From NCBI GenBank assembly GCA_947624165.1, contig CANQJC010000023.1:1-32696 (forward strand): 32,696 nucleotides of DNA, read 5' to 3'. The translations under genes were made by a program, and so were the position numbers. Positions 6,857-17,647 of the stretch are shown here, piece by piece. The notes beneath the pieces were generated by a model, which saw nothing but the letters and a program-made list of their open reading frames with translations, was not told the DNA's origin and did no database searches. Source of the stretch: an uncultured Clostridia bacterium (GTDB lineage: Bacteria > Bacillota > Clostridia > UBA1381). Within the stretch, counting starts at the first letter, position 1. Each line of letters begins with the position of its first letter.

Positions 6857-8068
6857 ATGGCAAAGGCTGCAATAATGGGTTACGGTACTGTCGGCAGCGG
6901 TGTTTACGATATAATAAAGACAAACGCCGAAAAGCTTAGCCGCAGCTCGAACGGAGAGGAAATAGAGCTTAAATACATCCTCGATATCCGTGATTTTGAC
7001 AACCATCCCGAAAAGGAGCTTTTCACAAAGGATTTTAACGATATTCTCAGCGACGGCGAAGTGAGCGTGGTCGCCGAGGTAATGGGAGGGCTTCATCCCG
7101 CTTACGAATTTACAAAGCAGCTTCTCGAAGCCGGAAAAAGCGTCGTGACGTCCAACAAGGAACTTGTCGCGACATACGGCGAGGAGCTTTTAGCGATAGC
7201 GCGCGAAAAGAACGTAAATTATTTCTTTGAAGCGAGCGTCGGCGGCGGTATTCCCGTCATACGCCCGATCCATCAGTGCCTTACGGCGAACAACATAATC
7301 AGGATAGCGGGTATATTGAACGGCACGACGAATTATATCCTCAATCAAATGATAAAAAACGGAAAAACATTTGATTCGGCTTTGAAGGACGCGCAGGCAA
7401 AGGGCTTTGCGGAGCGCAACCCCGCCGCGGACATAGAGGGACACGACGCTTGCAGAAAAATAGCTATCCTCGCGTCGCTCGCATCGGGTAAAACGATAGA
7501 TTACAACGATATAGAGACGGAAGGAATAACAAGCATAACGCTTGACGATGTAAAATACGCCGCGGCTATGGATTCTGCGGTAAAGCTTATCGGCTACGCG
7601 TATTTCAACGAGGACGGAACGGTTTATTCGATCGTTTCGCCGATGATAATCAAAAACGACAGCCCTCTTTCGGGCGTGGACGGCGTCTTTAACGCCATTT
7701 TGATAACAGGCGACTGCGTGGGCGACGTGATGTTTTACGGAAAAGGCGCGGGAAAGCTGCCCACCGCGAGCGCGGTCGTGGCGGATATAGTAGACGCGGT
7801 AAAGCACAGAGTGACAAGCAAGAAGATATTCTGGGAAAAGCAGACGGATAACGTTATGGCTCATAAGGATTCCAGGAAATTTTCATACTTTATAAGAACT
7901 GCCGACAACGCCGAAAATATTCGAAAGATTTTCGGAAAATGCGAATTTGTGGACAATATTGCGGACGGCGAATCGGCGTTTGTATCCGAACCTCTTACTC
8001 AGAGCGAAGCTGATGAAAAAACGGCTGAGCTTCGGAACGTGATTACAAAGCTGCGTGTAATGGACTGA
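6857..8068 (+). CDS. hom: Homoserine dehydrogenase
   Basis: This 403-residue enzyme reduces aspartate semialdehyde to homoserine. The N-terminal Rossmann motif is MGYGTVGSGV. SNKELVATYG (about residue 97) and GGIPVIRPI are family landmarks, as is the catalytic region GTTNYILNQM...AKGFAERNPAADIEGHDACRKIAILAS. After about residue 320 only some 80 residues remain (FSYFIRTAD...), a shortened or divergent ACT-like end compared with the usual length near 430. The ATG follows AGGGAGG at 6842-6848. Its stop overlaps the thrB start by one base. Confidence 0.95.
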   Translation: MAKAAIMGYGTVGSGVYDIIKTNAEKLSRSSNGEEIELKYILDIRDFDNHPEKELFTKDFNDILSDGEVSVVAEVMGGLHPAYEFTKQLLEAGKSVVTSNKELVATYGEELLAIAREKNVNYFFEASVGGGIPVIRPIHQCLTANNIIRIAGILNGTTNYILNQMIKNGKTFDSALKDAQAKGFAERNPAADIEGHDACRKIAILASLASGKTIDYNDIETEGITSITLDDVKYAAAMDSAVKLIGYAYFNEDGTVYSIVSPMIIKNDSPLSGVDGVFNAILITGDCVGDVMFYGKGAGKLPTASAVVADIVDAVKHRVTSKKIFWEKQTDNVMAHKDSRKFSYFIRTADNAENIRKIFGKCEFVDNIADGESAFVSEPLTQSEADEKTAELRNVITKLRVMD

Positions 8069-8964
8069 TGATAAAGGTAAGAGTGCCGGCAAGCAGCGCG
8101 AATATGGGCGCGGGATTCGATACGCTCGGCGTCGCCGTAGGACTTTACAATCGTATGGAGATCGAAGAGATATCGGAGGGGCTTGAGATCACGAACAAGA
8201 ATGCCCGCGGATATATTCCGAAGGACGACAACAATCTTATTTACCGCGCCATGAAACGCGTGTTTGAGTATGTCGGATATCAGAGTAAAGGCTACCGCAT
8301 AACGCAGGACAGCTCGATACCGATGACAAGAGGGCTTGGAAGCTCCAGCGCGTGTATAGTCGGCGGTATGGCGGCGGCGAACATAATTTCCGGCAGAAAG
8401 CTTTCATACGCCGAGCTTGCGCATCTTGCCGCGAAGGAAGAAGGACATCCCGACAATATCGGACCGGCGATTTTCGGCGGCTTCTGCGTATCGCTGACCG
8501 ACGGCGACGAAACGATAATAAAAAGCGTAAAGCTTCAAAACGGCGTCAAATTTGCCGCCATGATACCCGATTATTTCATGGCGACGCGCAAGGCGAGGAA
8601 CACCCTGCCGCGCAAGGTGGATTTTGACGACGCGGTATATAACATAGGACACGCGTCCATGTTCCAGGCGGCACTTATCTCGGGCGATATGAAATCGCTC
8701 TCTACCGCGGCGCGGGACGCGCTTCATCAGCGTTACAGAAAAAGCTATGTCGCGGAAATGGACGATATTTTCGAAAAATCGTATGAGCTTGGCTCGCGCG
8801 CGACGTATCTGAGCGGCTCGGGACCCGCCGTGATGTCGGTATTGGACGGCGGTTACGGCGGCTTCGAGAGCGGCATGAATAAATATTTCAGTGAAAAATC
8901 TCTCAAATGGAGATGTATGATACTGCCCGTCGACAATGTCGGTACGGTGGTATCCGTTATATGA
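8068..8964 (+). CDS. thrB: Homoserine kinase
   Basis: The product has 298 residues and belongs to the GHMP kinase family, making O-phosphohomoserine for threonine synthesis. Three motifs are present: VPASSANMGAGFDTLGVAVG near the N-terminus, the ATP-binding PMTRGLGSSSACIVGG near residue 90, and YLSGSGPAVMSV near 250. The ATG overlaps the hom stop (TGATG), with no clear ribosome binding site of its own, so translation is probably coupled to hom. thrC is not in this window; the neighbour is lysC. Confidence 0.95.
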   Translation: MIKVRVPASSANMGAGFDTLGVAVGLYNRMEIEEISEGLEITNKNARGYIPKDDNNLIYRAMKRVFEYVGYQSKGYRITQDSSIPMTRGLGSSSACIVGGMAAANIISGRKLSYAELAHLAAKEEGHPDNIGPAIFGGFCVSLTDGDETIIKSVKLQNGVKFAAMIPDYFMATRKARNTLPRKVDFDDAVYNIGHASMFQAALISGDMKSLSTAARDALHQRYRKSYVAEMDDIFEKSYELGSRATYLSGSGPAVMSVLDGGYGGFESGMNKYFSEKSLKWRCMILPVDNVGTVVSVI

Positions 8965-8988
8965 CGACAAAAAGGAAGGAATTGAAAA

Positions 8989-10197
8989 ATGGGACTTATT
9001 GTTCAGAAGTACGGCGGTACTTCCGTTAAAGACGCGGAGAGAGTAATGAACGTCGCGAGACGTATCACGGACGCGTACAAAGCGGGCAACAACGTTGTTG
9101 TCGCGGTAAGCGCGCAGGGAGACACGACGGACGATTTGATCGCGAAGGCGAAGGAGATAAATCCCGACGCGTCAAAACGCGAAATGGATATGCTTCTTTC
9201 CACGGGCGAACAAATCTCTATTTCTCTGCTCGCCATGGCGATCGAAAAAATAGGATGTCCGGTAATTTCCTTTACCGGCTGGCAGGCGGGAGTAAAGACC
9301 GATTCAAAATACGGCTCGGCAAGGATAAAAACCATTGATACCGAGAGAATACAGAACGAGCTTGACAGAAAGAGAATAGTCATCGTCGCGGGATTCCAAG
9401 GGATAAACAAGTACGACGACATAACGACGCTCGGAAGGGGCGGTTCGGACACCTCCGCCGTCGCGCTCGCCGCGGCACTCCACGCCGATTTATGCGAGAT
9501 ATATACGGACGTGGACGGAGTTTACACGACAGACCCCCGAATCTGTCCGAACGCATATAAGCTCGACGATATTTCTTATGACGAAATGCTGGAGCTTGCG
9601 TCGCTGGGCGCGAACGTTCTTCATAACAGAAGCGTCGAGATGGCTAAGAAGTATAACGTTAAGCTGTCGGTACGCTCAAGTCTTAATAATAATGAAGGCA
9701 CATATGTTAAGGAGGTAAACCAAGTGGAAAAAATGCTTGTAAGAGGTGTGACGAGAGATAACGACGTGGCGAGGATCGCTCTGTGCGGAGTTGAGGACAC
9801 TCCGGGTAAGGCGTTCAGCGTGTTCCGTATGCTCGCAAAGAGCGGCATAAGCGTCGACCTCATAATTCAGTCTATCGGAAACAACGGCAAGAAGGATATC
9901 AGCTTCACAGTAACGGAGGAGGATCTTCAGCCGGTGCTTGACCTTCTTGAAGAAAACAAACAGACTGTCAACGCAGATGAAATCAAGTGGACGAAGGACG
10001 TTTCGAAGGTTTCTATCGTCGGCGCGGGTATGGTAAACAATTCCGGCGTCGCGGCGACAATGTTCGAAGCTCTTTACGACGCTCATATAAACATAAGCAT
10101 GATAGCCACATCGGAGATAAAGATTTCCGTGCTCGTCGACAGAAAAGACGCGGAAGCCGCCGTTGTAGCCATACATGACAAATTCATGCTCAAATAA
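8989..10197 (+). CDS. lysC: Aspartate kinase, full-length (alpha) product
   Basis: The product has 402 residues and phosphorylates aspartate, the first step to lysine, threonine and methionine. The N-terminal kinase domain has QKYGGTSV at residue 6 and TTLGRGGSDTSAVALAAAL near 145. Two ACT domains follow from about residue 250 (GVTRDNDVARIALCGVEDTPGKAF..., then VSIVGAGMVNNSGVAATMF). This is the short, single-function type related to B. subtilis LysC. ATG at 8989 follows AAAGGAAGGA. It is the third gene of the hom-thrB-lysC unit, so the first enzyme of the branch is made with two threonine-branch enzymes. An internal start at 9724 is listed separately. Confidence 0.95.
   Translation: MGLIVQKYGGTSVKDAERVMNVARRITDAYKAGNNVVVAVSAQGDTTDDLIAKAKEINPDASKREMDMLLSTGEQISISLLAMAIEKIGCPVISFTGWQAGVKTDSKYGSARIKTIDTERIQNELDRKRIVIVAGFQGINKYDDITTLGRGGSDTSAVALAAALHADLCEIYTDVDGVYTTDPRICPNAYKLDDISYDEMLELASLGANVLHNRSVEMAKKYNVKLSVRSSLNNNEGTYVKEVNQVEKMLVRGVTRDNDVARIALCGVEDTPGKAFSVFRMLAKSGISVDLIIQSIGNNGKKDISFTVTEEDLQPVLDLLEENKQTVNADEIKWTKDVSKVSIVGAGMVNNSGVAATMFEALYDAHINISMIATSEIKISVLVDRKDAEAAVVAIHDKFMLK
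9708..9726 (+). promoter_or_regulatory. Internal ribosome binding site and GTG start inside lysC
   Basis: TAAGGAGGT (9708-9716) is fully complementary to the 3' end of 16S rRNA. An in-frame GTG lies at 9724, eight bases after GGAGG, which is ideal spacing. An in-frame ATG at 9733 is a second choice. A match this good at exactly the kinase/ACT boundary is unlikely to be chance. Confidence 0.75.
9724..10197 (+). CDS. lysC: Predicted aspartate kinase beta (regulatory) product from internal start
   Basis: This frame-nested product would have 157 residues, beginning MEKMLVRGVTRDN, and would hold only the two ACT domains of the aspartate kinase. In B. subtilis and in Corynebacterium the aspartate kinase is an alpha2beta2 enzyme whose beta chain comes from an in-frame start inside the same gene at an equivalent place. 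The ACT domains bind the feedback amino acid. What I see is the start signal and its position; production of the chain is inferred. Starting at the ATG at 9733 instead would remove three residues. Confidence 0.7.
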   Translation: MEKMLVRGVTRDNDVARIALCGVEDTPGKAFSVFRMLAKSGISVDLIIQSIGNNGKKDISFTVTEEDLQPVLDLLEENKQTVNADEIKWTKDVSKVSIVGAGMVNNSGVAATMFEALYDAHINISMIATSEIKISVLVDRKDAEAAVVAIHDKFMLK

Positions 10198-10215
10198 TCA
10201 AAGTCCATTCAAACT

Positions 10216-10278
10216 AAGCCACAAGGACGTGTCTTAATACGCCGGTAAAGCCGGAGAAAGAACGCAGCCTTGTGGTTT
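10216..10278 (+). other. Long structured hairpin between lysC and rlmB
   Basis: AAGCCACAAGG (10216-10226) pairs with CCTTGTGGTTT (10268-10278), eleven pairs including one G-U. Inside, GTCTT (10231-10235) can pair with AAGA-A-C (10258-10263, one bulge), and CCGG-TAAAG-CCGG (10242-10254) forms the apical hairpin. No T-run follows, so it is not a standard terminator. It ends 30 bases before the rlmB start. I could not match it to a known riboswitch. Confidence 0.6.
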
Positions 10279-10307
10279 CATGCTGTATTGGAAATAGGAG
10301 AAAATCA

Positions 10308-11069
10308 GTGGAAGATAAGGTTTTAGGCAGAAATCCCGTGCTTGAAGCAATACGGTCGGGACGGACGATAGATAAGATCCTTGTAAAAAAGGGCAGGTAT
10401 GAAGGCTCGATCGTACCCATAATCAAAAAGGCGAAGGAAGCGGGGCTCATCGTTCAGGAGGTTGACAAGGCGAAGCTCGACGCGCTTTCCGAGGGCGAAA
10501 ATCATCAGGGCATAATCGCTTACGTGAGCGAGTACCGATACGCCGAGGTCGGCGACATACTGCGCCGCGCCGCCGAGAAAAACGAGCCGCCCTTTGTAAT
10601 AATATGCGACAAAATAACCGACCCGCATAATCTGGGCGCGATACTGAGAACGGCAAACTGCGTCGGAGCGCACGGACTTATAATTCCCAAACGCGGCAGC
10701 GCGCTTCTCGGCGCGGCGGCTGTCAAAAGCTCAGCCGGAGCCGCGGAGTATACGCCCGTCGCAAAGGTCACGAACATAGCTTCGACGATCGACAGTCTGA
10801 AAAAAGAAGGATTATGGATAGCGGCCGCCGACATGGACGGAGAGCTGATGTACGAAGCGGACCTTACCGGCGCGCTCGGCATAGTGATAGGCAGCGAGGG
10901 CGGCGGCATAAGCAGACTTGTCAAGGAAAAATGCGATTTTATCGTATCGGCTCCGATGTCGGGCGAGATAAATTCTCTCAACGCGTCGGTGGCGGCGGGA
11001 GTAGTGATGTACGAAGCTGTGAGACAGAGAATGAACGCGGACGGCGCGCGCCGTCATATACAGAAATAA
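10308..11069 (+). CDS. rlmB: 23S rRNA 2'-O-methyltransferase, RlmB-type SpoU family
   Basis: The product has 253 residues. An N-terminal substrate-binding domain (LGRNPVLEAIRSGRTIDKIL) is followed by the knotted SPOUT domain with its three motifs: DPHNLGAILRTANCVGAHGL, GIVIGSEGGGISRLV and NSLNASVAAGVVMYE. The family methylates a ribose in 23S rRNA (G2251 for E. coli RlmB); TrmH-like tRNA targets cannot be excluded from sequence alone. I chose GTG at 10308 because AGGAG (10295-10299) is well placed. An in-frame upstream reading from 10272 would start inside the structured element. The last codons lie on a 16-base perfect palindrome (11040-11055). Confidence 0.88.
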   Translation: MEDKVLGRNPVLEAIRSGRTIDKILVKKGRYEGSIVPIIKKAKEAGLIVQEVDKAKLDALSEGENHQGIIAYVSEYRYAEVGDILRRAAEKNEPPFVIICDKITDPHNLGAILRTANCVGAHGLIIPKRGSALLGAAAVKSSAGAAEYTPVAKVTNIASTIDSLKKEGLWIAAADMDGELMYEADLTGALGIVIGSEGGGISRLVKEKCDFIVSAPMSGEINSLNASVAAGVVMYEAVRQRMNADGARRHIQK

Positions 11070-11092
11070 AAATAAAGACGGGGAGAATGATA

Positions 11093-11362
11093 ATGAAGGC
11101 TGTTGTAACTGTTATCGGCAAGGACAGAAAAGGAATAATCGCAAAGGTAAGCAATATATTGTTCGAGAACGGCGTGAATATTCTCGATATTTCGCAGACG
11201 ATAATGCAGGATATGTTCACGATGATAATGCTTGTCGATTTTGAAAACGAGACGACCGCGCTCAAAAGCGTGGTTGAAAAGCTTGACGAAGCTGAAAAAG
11301 AGCTGGGACTTTCTATCCACGTGCAGAGAGAAGAAATTTTTACGTCTATGCATCGAATATAA
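11093..11362 (+). CDS. ACT-domain protein, UPF0237 family
   Basis: The product has 89 residues and is a single ACT domain: [36 protein letters not shown]... The GKDRKGI start with N-x-NILDISQT is typical of UPF0237. ACT domains bind small ligands, mostly amino acids. The gene is nearly always next to a UPF0210 gene, as here, which suggests it regulates or partners that protein. ATG at 11093 follows GGGGAG at 11080-11085 with seven bases between; an ATG at 11087 is too close. Ligand and role are not known. Confidence 0.88.
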   Translation: MKAVVTVIGKDRKGIIAKVSNILFENGVNILDISQTIMQDMFTMIMLVDFENETTALKSVVEKLDEAEKELGLSIHVQREEIFTSMHRI

Positions 11363-11376
11363 GGAGGGGTATTGCT

Positions 11377-12744
11377 GTGATAAACCCTTTTGAAATAATA
11401 GAAACAATAAAAATGATAGACGAGGAGAATCTCGATATCAGAACGATAACCATGGGGATATCTCTCAAAAGCTGCGCCGGACCCGACATTGAAACCGTTT
11501 GCCGCAAGGTATACGACAAAATCACGTCCTACGCGAAGGACCTTGTAAAAACGGGAGAAGACATAGAAGCGCAGTTCGGTATACCCATTATACACAAGCG
11601 TATTTCCGTGACGCCGATCTCGACGCTTGCGGACGCGCTTGACGAACCTACGGTCGAAAAATGTGTCATGATAGCAAAAACGCTTGACAGAGCCGCAAAG
11701 ACCACGGGAGTGAATTTCATAGGAGGATACAGCGCGCTCGTTCACAAGGACTATACGAGGGGCGAACGCGTATTGATAGAGTCCATACCGCAGGCACTTG
11801 CCGCGACAGATCTTGTATGCTCGAGCGTAAACGTCGGCTCGACGCGCGCGGGAATAAACATGGACGCTGTGAAACAGATGGGCGGGATAATAAAAGAAGC
11901 CGCGTCTCTCACAGCGGACACTCAGGGCTTCGCCTGCGCAAAGCTCGTTGTATTCTGCAACGCCGTTGAGGATAACCCGTTTATGGCGGGCGCGTTCCTC
12001 GGCGAAGGAGAGGGCGAATGTGTGATAAACGTCGGCGTTTCGGGACCGGGCGTTGTAAAATGCGCGCTGGAAAGCGTAAAAGGCGCGGACTTCGGCGTGG
12101 TTGCCGAGACGATAAAAAAGACGGCGTTCAAAATCACGCGTATGGGTCAGCTTGTCGCCATGGAAGCTTCAAAGCGTCTCGGAGTTCCTTTCGGGATCGT
12201 CGATTTGTCGCTCGCGCCTACTCCGGCGGTGGGCGACAGCGTGGCTTATATACTTGAGGAAATGGGATTGGAGAAATGCGGCACGCACGGTACGACTGCC
12301 GCGCTCGCGCTTTTGAACGACGCAGTTAAGAAGGGCGGCGTTATGGCGTCGGGCTATGTCGGCGGTCTGTCGGGAGCGTTTATACCCGTAAGCGAGGACG
12401 CGGGAATGATAGCCGCCGCAAAGGAGGGCGCGCTGAGCCTTGAAAAGCTTGAAGCGATGACGTGCGTGTGCTCCGTGGGACTTGACATGATAGTGATCCC
12501 GGGCGACACGAGCGCGGAGACTATCTCCGCGATAATCGCCGACGAAGCGGCGATAGGTATGGTCAATACAAAAACGACGGCGGTAAGAATAATACCCGCG
12601 CCCGGCGCGAAGGAGGGCGATGTGGTCGAATTCGGCGGTTTGCTCGGAACGGGACCCGTAATGCCGGTAAAGAAGTATTCGAGCGCGGAGTTTATAAACC
12701 GCGGCGGACGCATACCCGCTCCGCTGCAAAGCCTGAAAAACTGA
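11377..12744 (+). CDS. UPF0210 (DUF711, PFL-like) protein
   Basis: The product has 455 residues, the usual length for UPF0210. Recognisable segments are the N-terminal [20 protein letters not shown], the central [26 protein letters not shown] and the C-terminal [19 protein letters not shown]...[17 protein letters not shown]. The family is distantly related to glycyl-radical (pyruvate formate-lyase-like) folds, but no reaction is established. The GTG start at 11377 has AAGGAGGGG at 11361-11369, overlapping the end of the ACT gene region, so the two genes are one unit. Function remains unknown. Confidence 0.9.
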   Translation: MINPFEIIETIKMIDEENLDIRTITMGISLKSCAGPDIETVCRKVYDKITSYAKDLVKTGEDIEAQFGIPIIHKRISVTPISTLADALDEPTVEKCVMIAKTLDRAAKTTGVNFIGGYSALVHKDYTRGERVLIESIPQALAATDLVCSSVNVGSTRAGINMDAVKQMGGIIKEAASLTADTQGFACAKLVVFCNAVEDNPFMAGAFLGEGEGECVINVGVSGPGVVKCALESVKGADFGVVAETIKKTAFKITRMGQLVAMEASKRLGVPFGIVDLSLAPTPAVGDSVAYILEEMGLEKCGTHGTTAALALLNDAVKKGGVMASGYVGGLSGAFIPVSEDAGMIAAAKEGALSLEKLEAMTCVCSVGLDMIVIPGDTSAETISAIIADEAAIGMVNTKTTAVRIIPAPGAKEGDVVEFGGLLGTGPVMPVKKYSSAEFINRGGRIPAPLQSLKN

Positions 12745-12938
12745 CCGAGCCGTATGCCCCGCGCAGACGGATCTGCTGATAACACCCCATAGGGACGACC
12801 TTTGCTGCGGCGTTCGTTCGCAAACGAACACGCCTGCCGCACGCACGCGTGCGCTTTGCCCGCGGTCGCCCAATGATAACCGACAATAAAACGCAGCGGC
12901 GAACCGCGTTCGCCGGCATAAAAAGGAGATGTTTCATA
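12745..12938. other. Gap ahead of the V-type ATPase genes, with inverted repeats
   Basis: This 194-base gap holds no credible gene. Two dyads stand out: GTTCGTT-CGCA-AACGAAC (12812-12829), whose stem can be lengthened by nearby GCG/CGC, and the palindrome GCACGCGTGC (12843-12852). Neither has a T-run. I could not identify a convincing -35/-10 pair for the ATPase operon, although expression control might be expected here. Confidence 0.5.
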
Positions 12939-13259
12939 ATGGAAGACTTAATTATGAAAATAATAGACATAGAAGACAGGGCGCAGGAGGTCATAAGCGA
13001 CGCCAAGAAAGCCGACAAGGAGCTTGAAAAGCGCGTGAAGGACGAGTCCGAACGTCTTCGCGGCGATATCGAAAAGAGGGTCGAAGAAAAGAACGAGACT
13101 CTCAAACGCATGGAGGACGAGGAAGCCGACTCGAAAATCGCGAAGCTCAACGAGGAGACCGAGAAGAATCTTTCCGACCTCCAGAACAAATACGAACAAA
13201 ACAAAGAAAAATGGGTAAACGATATAGTTTCCGAAATAATCGGAGGACAGAGAAGGTGA
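12939..13259 (+). CDS. V/A-type ATPase peripheral stalk subunit G/H
   Basis: The product has 106 residues and is nearly all charged coiled coil (EEKNETLKRMEDEEADSKIAKLNEETEKN...). Length, composition and place at the head of a V-type ATPase operon fit the small stalk subunit called G or H (NtpF/AhaH type), which pairs with subunit E. ATG at 12939 follows AAGGAG at 12923-12928. An ATG 15 bases later is an alternative. Sequence alone is weakly diagnostic, so the call rests mainly on context. Confidence 0.75.
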   Translation: MEDLIMKIIDIEDRAQEVISDAKKADKELEKRVKDESERLRGDIEKRVEEKNETLKRMEDEEADSKIAKLNEETEKNLSDLQNKYEQNKEKWVNDIVSEIIGGQRR

Positions 13260-13266
13260 TGGCGCG

Positions 13267-14318
13267 ATGAGTTCCCGATACTGTGCCGTATCGGCAAAGC
13301 TGAAGGCGATGCATTCCAGGTTTCTGACCGACAGCGATTATGAAGAGCTGCTGTCAAAGAAAACGGTGACCGACATATGTGCATACCTCAAGTCTACGCC
13401 CGGTTACGGCGAATTGCTCGAAGACGTAAACGAACGAAGCATACACCGAGGTCAGATGGAAATACTGCTCGAAAGCAATCTTGCGGACGAATACGTAAGG
13501 CTTTACAACTTCGTCGACGGTCAGGCGCGCACGCTGCTTGAATTTTGGTTCATGCGGCGCGAGGTGGAATTTCTCAAGCGTGAGATAAGACATATATATA
13601 CGCACGAAAAGCGCAGCCGCGACGAGGTGAATCAGGAAAAATTCGAAGCGTTTTTCAGAACGCATACAAAAATAAACAGAGAGATCATGCACAACGCGCG
13701 GTCGCTGTCCGACTGTATAGAAGCGTGTGCGAACACGCCTTACGCCAAACCGCTTGAAAGGGCGCAGAGCCTTGAATCCGACTTCTTCTCGATAGGCACC
13801 GTGCTTGACTATTACTATTACTCGACAATTTGGCATGCCGCGTCAAGAAGTCTTGACAAGGAAGACAAAGCACTTTTCTGCAAAACGGAGGGAAGCATAG
13901 TCGATATGCTCAATCTGATGTGGATATACCGCGGCAAGAAGTATTTCGGATTTCCGAACGAAATAATCTTTACGTATCTGCTCCCCGTGAGATACAGGCT
14001 CACGGACGACGTCATACGAGCTTTGGTCGCCGCGGAGGGCGCGGAAAGGTTCGTGACCGAAGTGAAAAATTTAACGCCCTACGGCGCGCTTTTCGAAGGC
14101 TGCGACGAGGGCAGGTTTCCCGAAGAGAATTACAGAGAGATATACAACAAGCTGTCGAAGAGAGTATTCGTAAATCACAGCATGTCGCCCGTGGCGATAT
14201 ACGCGTATCTCAATCTGAAGGAAGTTGAGATCAACAATATAACAACCATAATCGAGGGTATACGTTACAGCCTTAACGCTGACGCTATCCGAGGTCATGT
14301 CAACGGAGGAGGGAAATA

Positions 14319-14319
<1 letters not shown>
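13267..14319 (+). CDS. ntpC: V/A-type ATPase subunit C (central stalk base, AC39/d-like)
   Basis: The product has 350 residues and fits the V-ATPase C (AC39/subunit d) family: Cys-poor, helical, with RYCAVSAKLKAMHSRFLTDSDYEELL at the N-terminus and repeated bundles such as EFWFMRREVEFLKREIRHIY. This subunit is a funnel that joins the rotor stalk to the membrane c-ring. It follows the G/H gene by seven bases, with AAGGTGATGG upstream, and overlaps the subunit I gene by one base. Confidence 0.88.
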
Positions 14320-16671
<2,352 letters not shown>

Positions 16672-16692
16672 AATCCGAAAGAAGGATCGGCA

Positions 16693-17001
16693 ATGAAGAT
16701 GTATTTAATAAGCGATAATATCGATACGCAGATAGGCATGAGACTTGTCGGTATAGACGGCTGCGTCGCGCACGAACGCGGCGAGGTCATAGAGTGTACG
16801 GAAAAAGCGATAAAGGATACCGAACTTGGGATATTGATATATACCGAAAAGGCGGCGGCAGCCGCGAAGGATTATCTCAACAATCTCAAGCTGACGCTCC
16901 ACACGCCGCTTATTATCGAGATACCCGACCGGCACGGCAGCCGCGATATCGCTCACTCCATAAACAGTATGGTGGAGGAATCAATAGGATTGAAGCTGTA
17001 A
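16693..17001 (+). CDS. V/A-type ATPase subunit F
   Basis: The product has 102 residues: MYLISDNIDTQIGMRLVGIDG at the N-terminus, then LGILIYTEKAA and PLIIEIPDRHGSRD, all typical of the V-type F subunit, a small Rossmann-like protein that binds central stalk subunit D. ATG at 16693 follows AAGGA; an in-frame ATG six bases on is possible. The stop TAA forms part of the ribosome binding site of the next gene. Confidence 0.9.
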   Translation: MKMYLISDNIDTQIGMRLVGIDGCVAHERGEVIECTEKAIKDTELGILIYTEKAAAAAKDYLNNLKLTLHTPLIIEIPDRHGSRDIAHSINSMVEESIGLKL

Positions 17002-17014
17002 GGAGGTAAAGGCA

Positions 17015-17623
17015 TTGGACAGCAACAACTTAACGGAAAAGCTCAGTATTTTTACTTCGCTCGTTTTAAAAGACGCGGACGCGAAGCGCGAAAAACTGCT
17101 TGAAGATGTTGAGAAAGAATATTCCGAAAGAATAGATGAAAAGGAAAACGAGCTTTTGCAGGGCGCGTATGACGACATACAGCACGGTATCCAGTCCTCA
17201 AGGAGACAGGCAAACGAGCGTGTGCTCCATGAGGAAATGGAATCGAGAAAAAAGCTCATATTAAAGCGCGAAGAAATAATCAACGAGGTCATGAAATCGG
17301 CGCGCGAAAAAATTATCGAGTTTACCAAAAGCGACGAATACGAGGAATGGCTTATCGAAAAAATAAAGAAAGCGTTGTTCGAGGTCGGAAAAGGCTCAAA
17401 GACCGTCTATATTTCATCGGACGATTTGGGACTAAAGGAAAAAATAGAGAATATACCCGATACGGCGCGTATCAGCGTCGAAGCGTCGCCCGAACATGAT
17501 TTTCTCGGCGGCGCGAAAGTGCTGAACAACGACAGGAAAATAAGCGCGGACTACTCGTTCAAGGAGCTTCTTGACGAGCAGAAGCAGGCGTTCCTGCAAA
17601 GCAGCGGATTGGCGTTGAGCTGA
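17015..17623 (+). CDS. V/A-type ATPase subunit E (peripheral stalk)
   Basis: The product has 202 residues. About 20-110 is a charged helix (EKLLEDVEKEYSERIDEKENELL), then a globular end with ISVEASPEHDFLGGAKVLN, close to the conserved E-subunit GGxxV segment. It forms the peripheral stalk with the G/H subunit. The start is TTG at 17015, seven bases after TAAGGAGGT (16999-17007). No ATG is better placed. The preceding stop codon lies inside that ribosome binding site, so F and E translation are closely linked. Confidence 0.88.
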   Translation: MDSNNLTEKLSIFTSLVLKDADAKREKLLEDVEKEYSERIDEKENELLQGAYDDIQHGIQSSRRQANERVLHEEMESRKKLILKREEIINEVMKSAREKIIEFTKSDEYEEWLIEKIKKALFEVGKGSKTVYISSDDLGLKEKIENIPDTARISVEASPEHDFLGGAKVLNNDRKISADYSFKELLDEQKQAFLQSSGLALS

Positions 17624-17647
17624 TAAAGATGAAAGGAATGAGCGTAA

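Noticed and set aside
10241-10275. Cobalamin-box-like AAGCCGGAGA segment
   Set aside because: Only a few bases resemble the box; the rest of the cobalamin riboswitch is absent and the neighbours are not B12-related.
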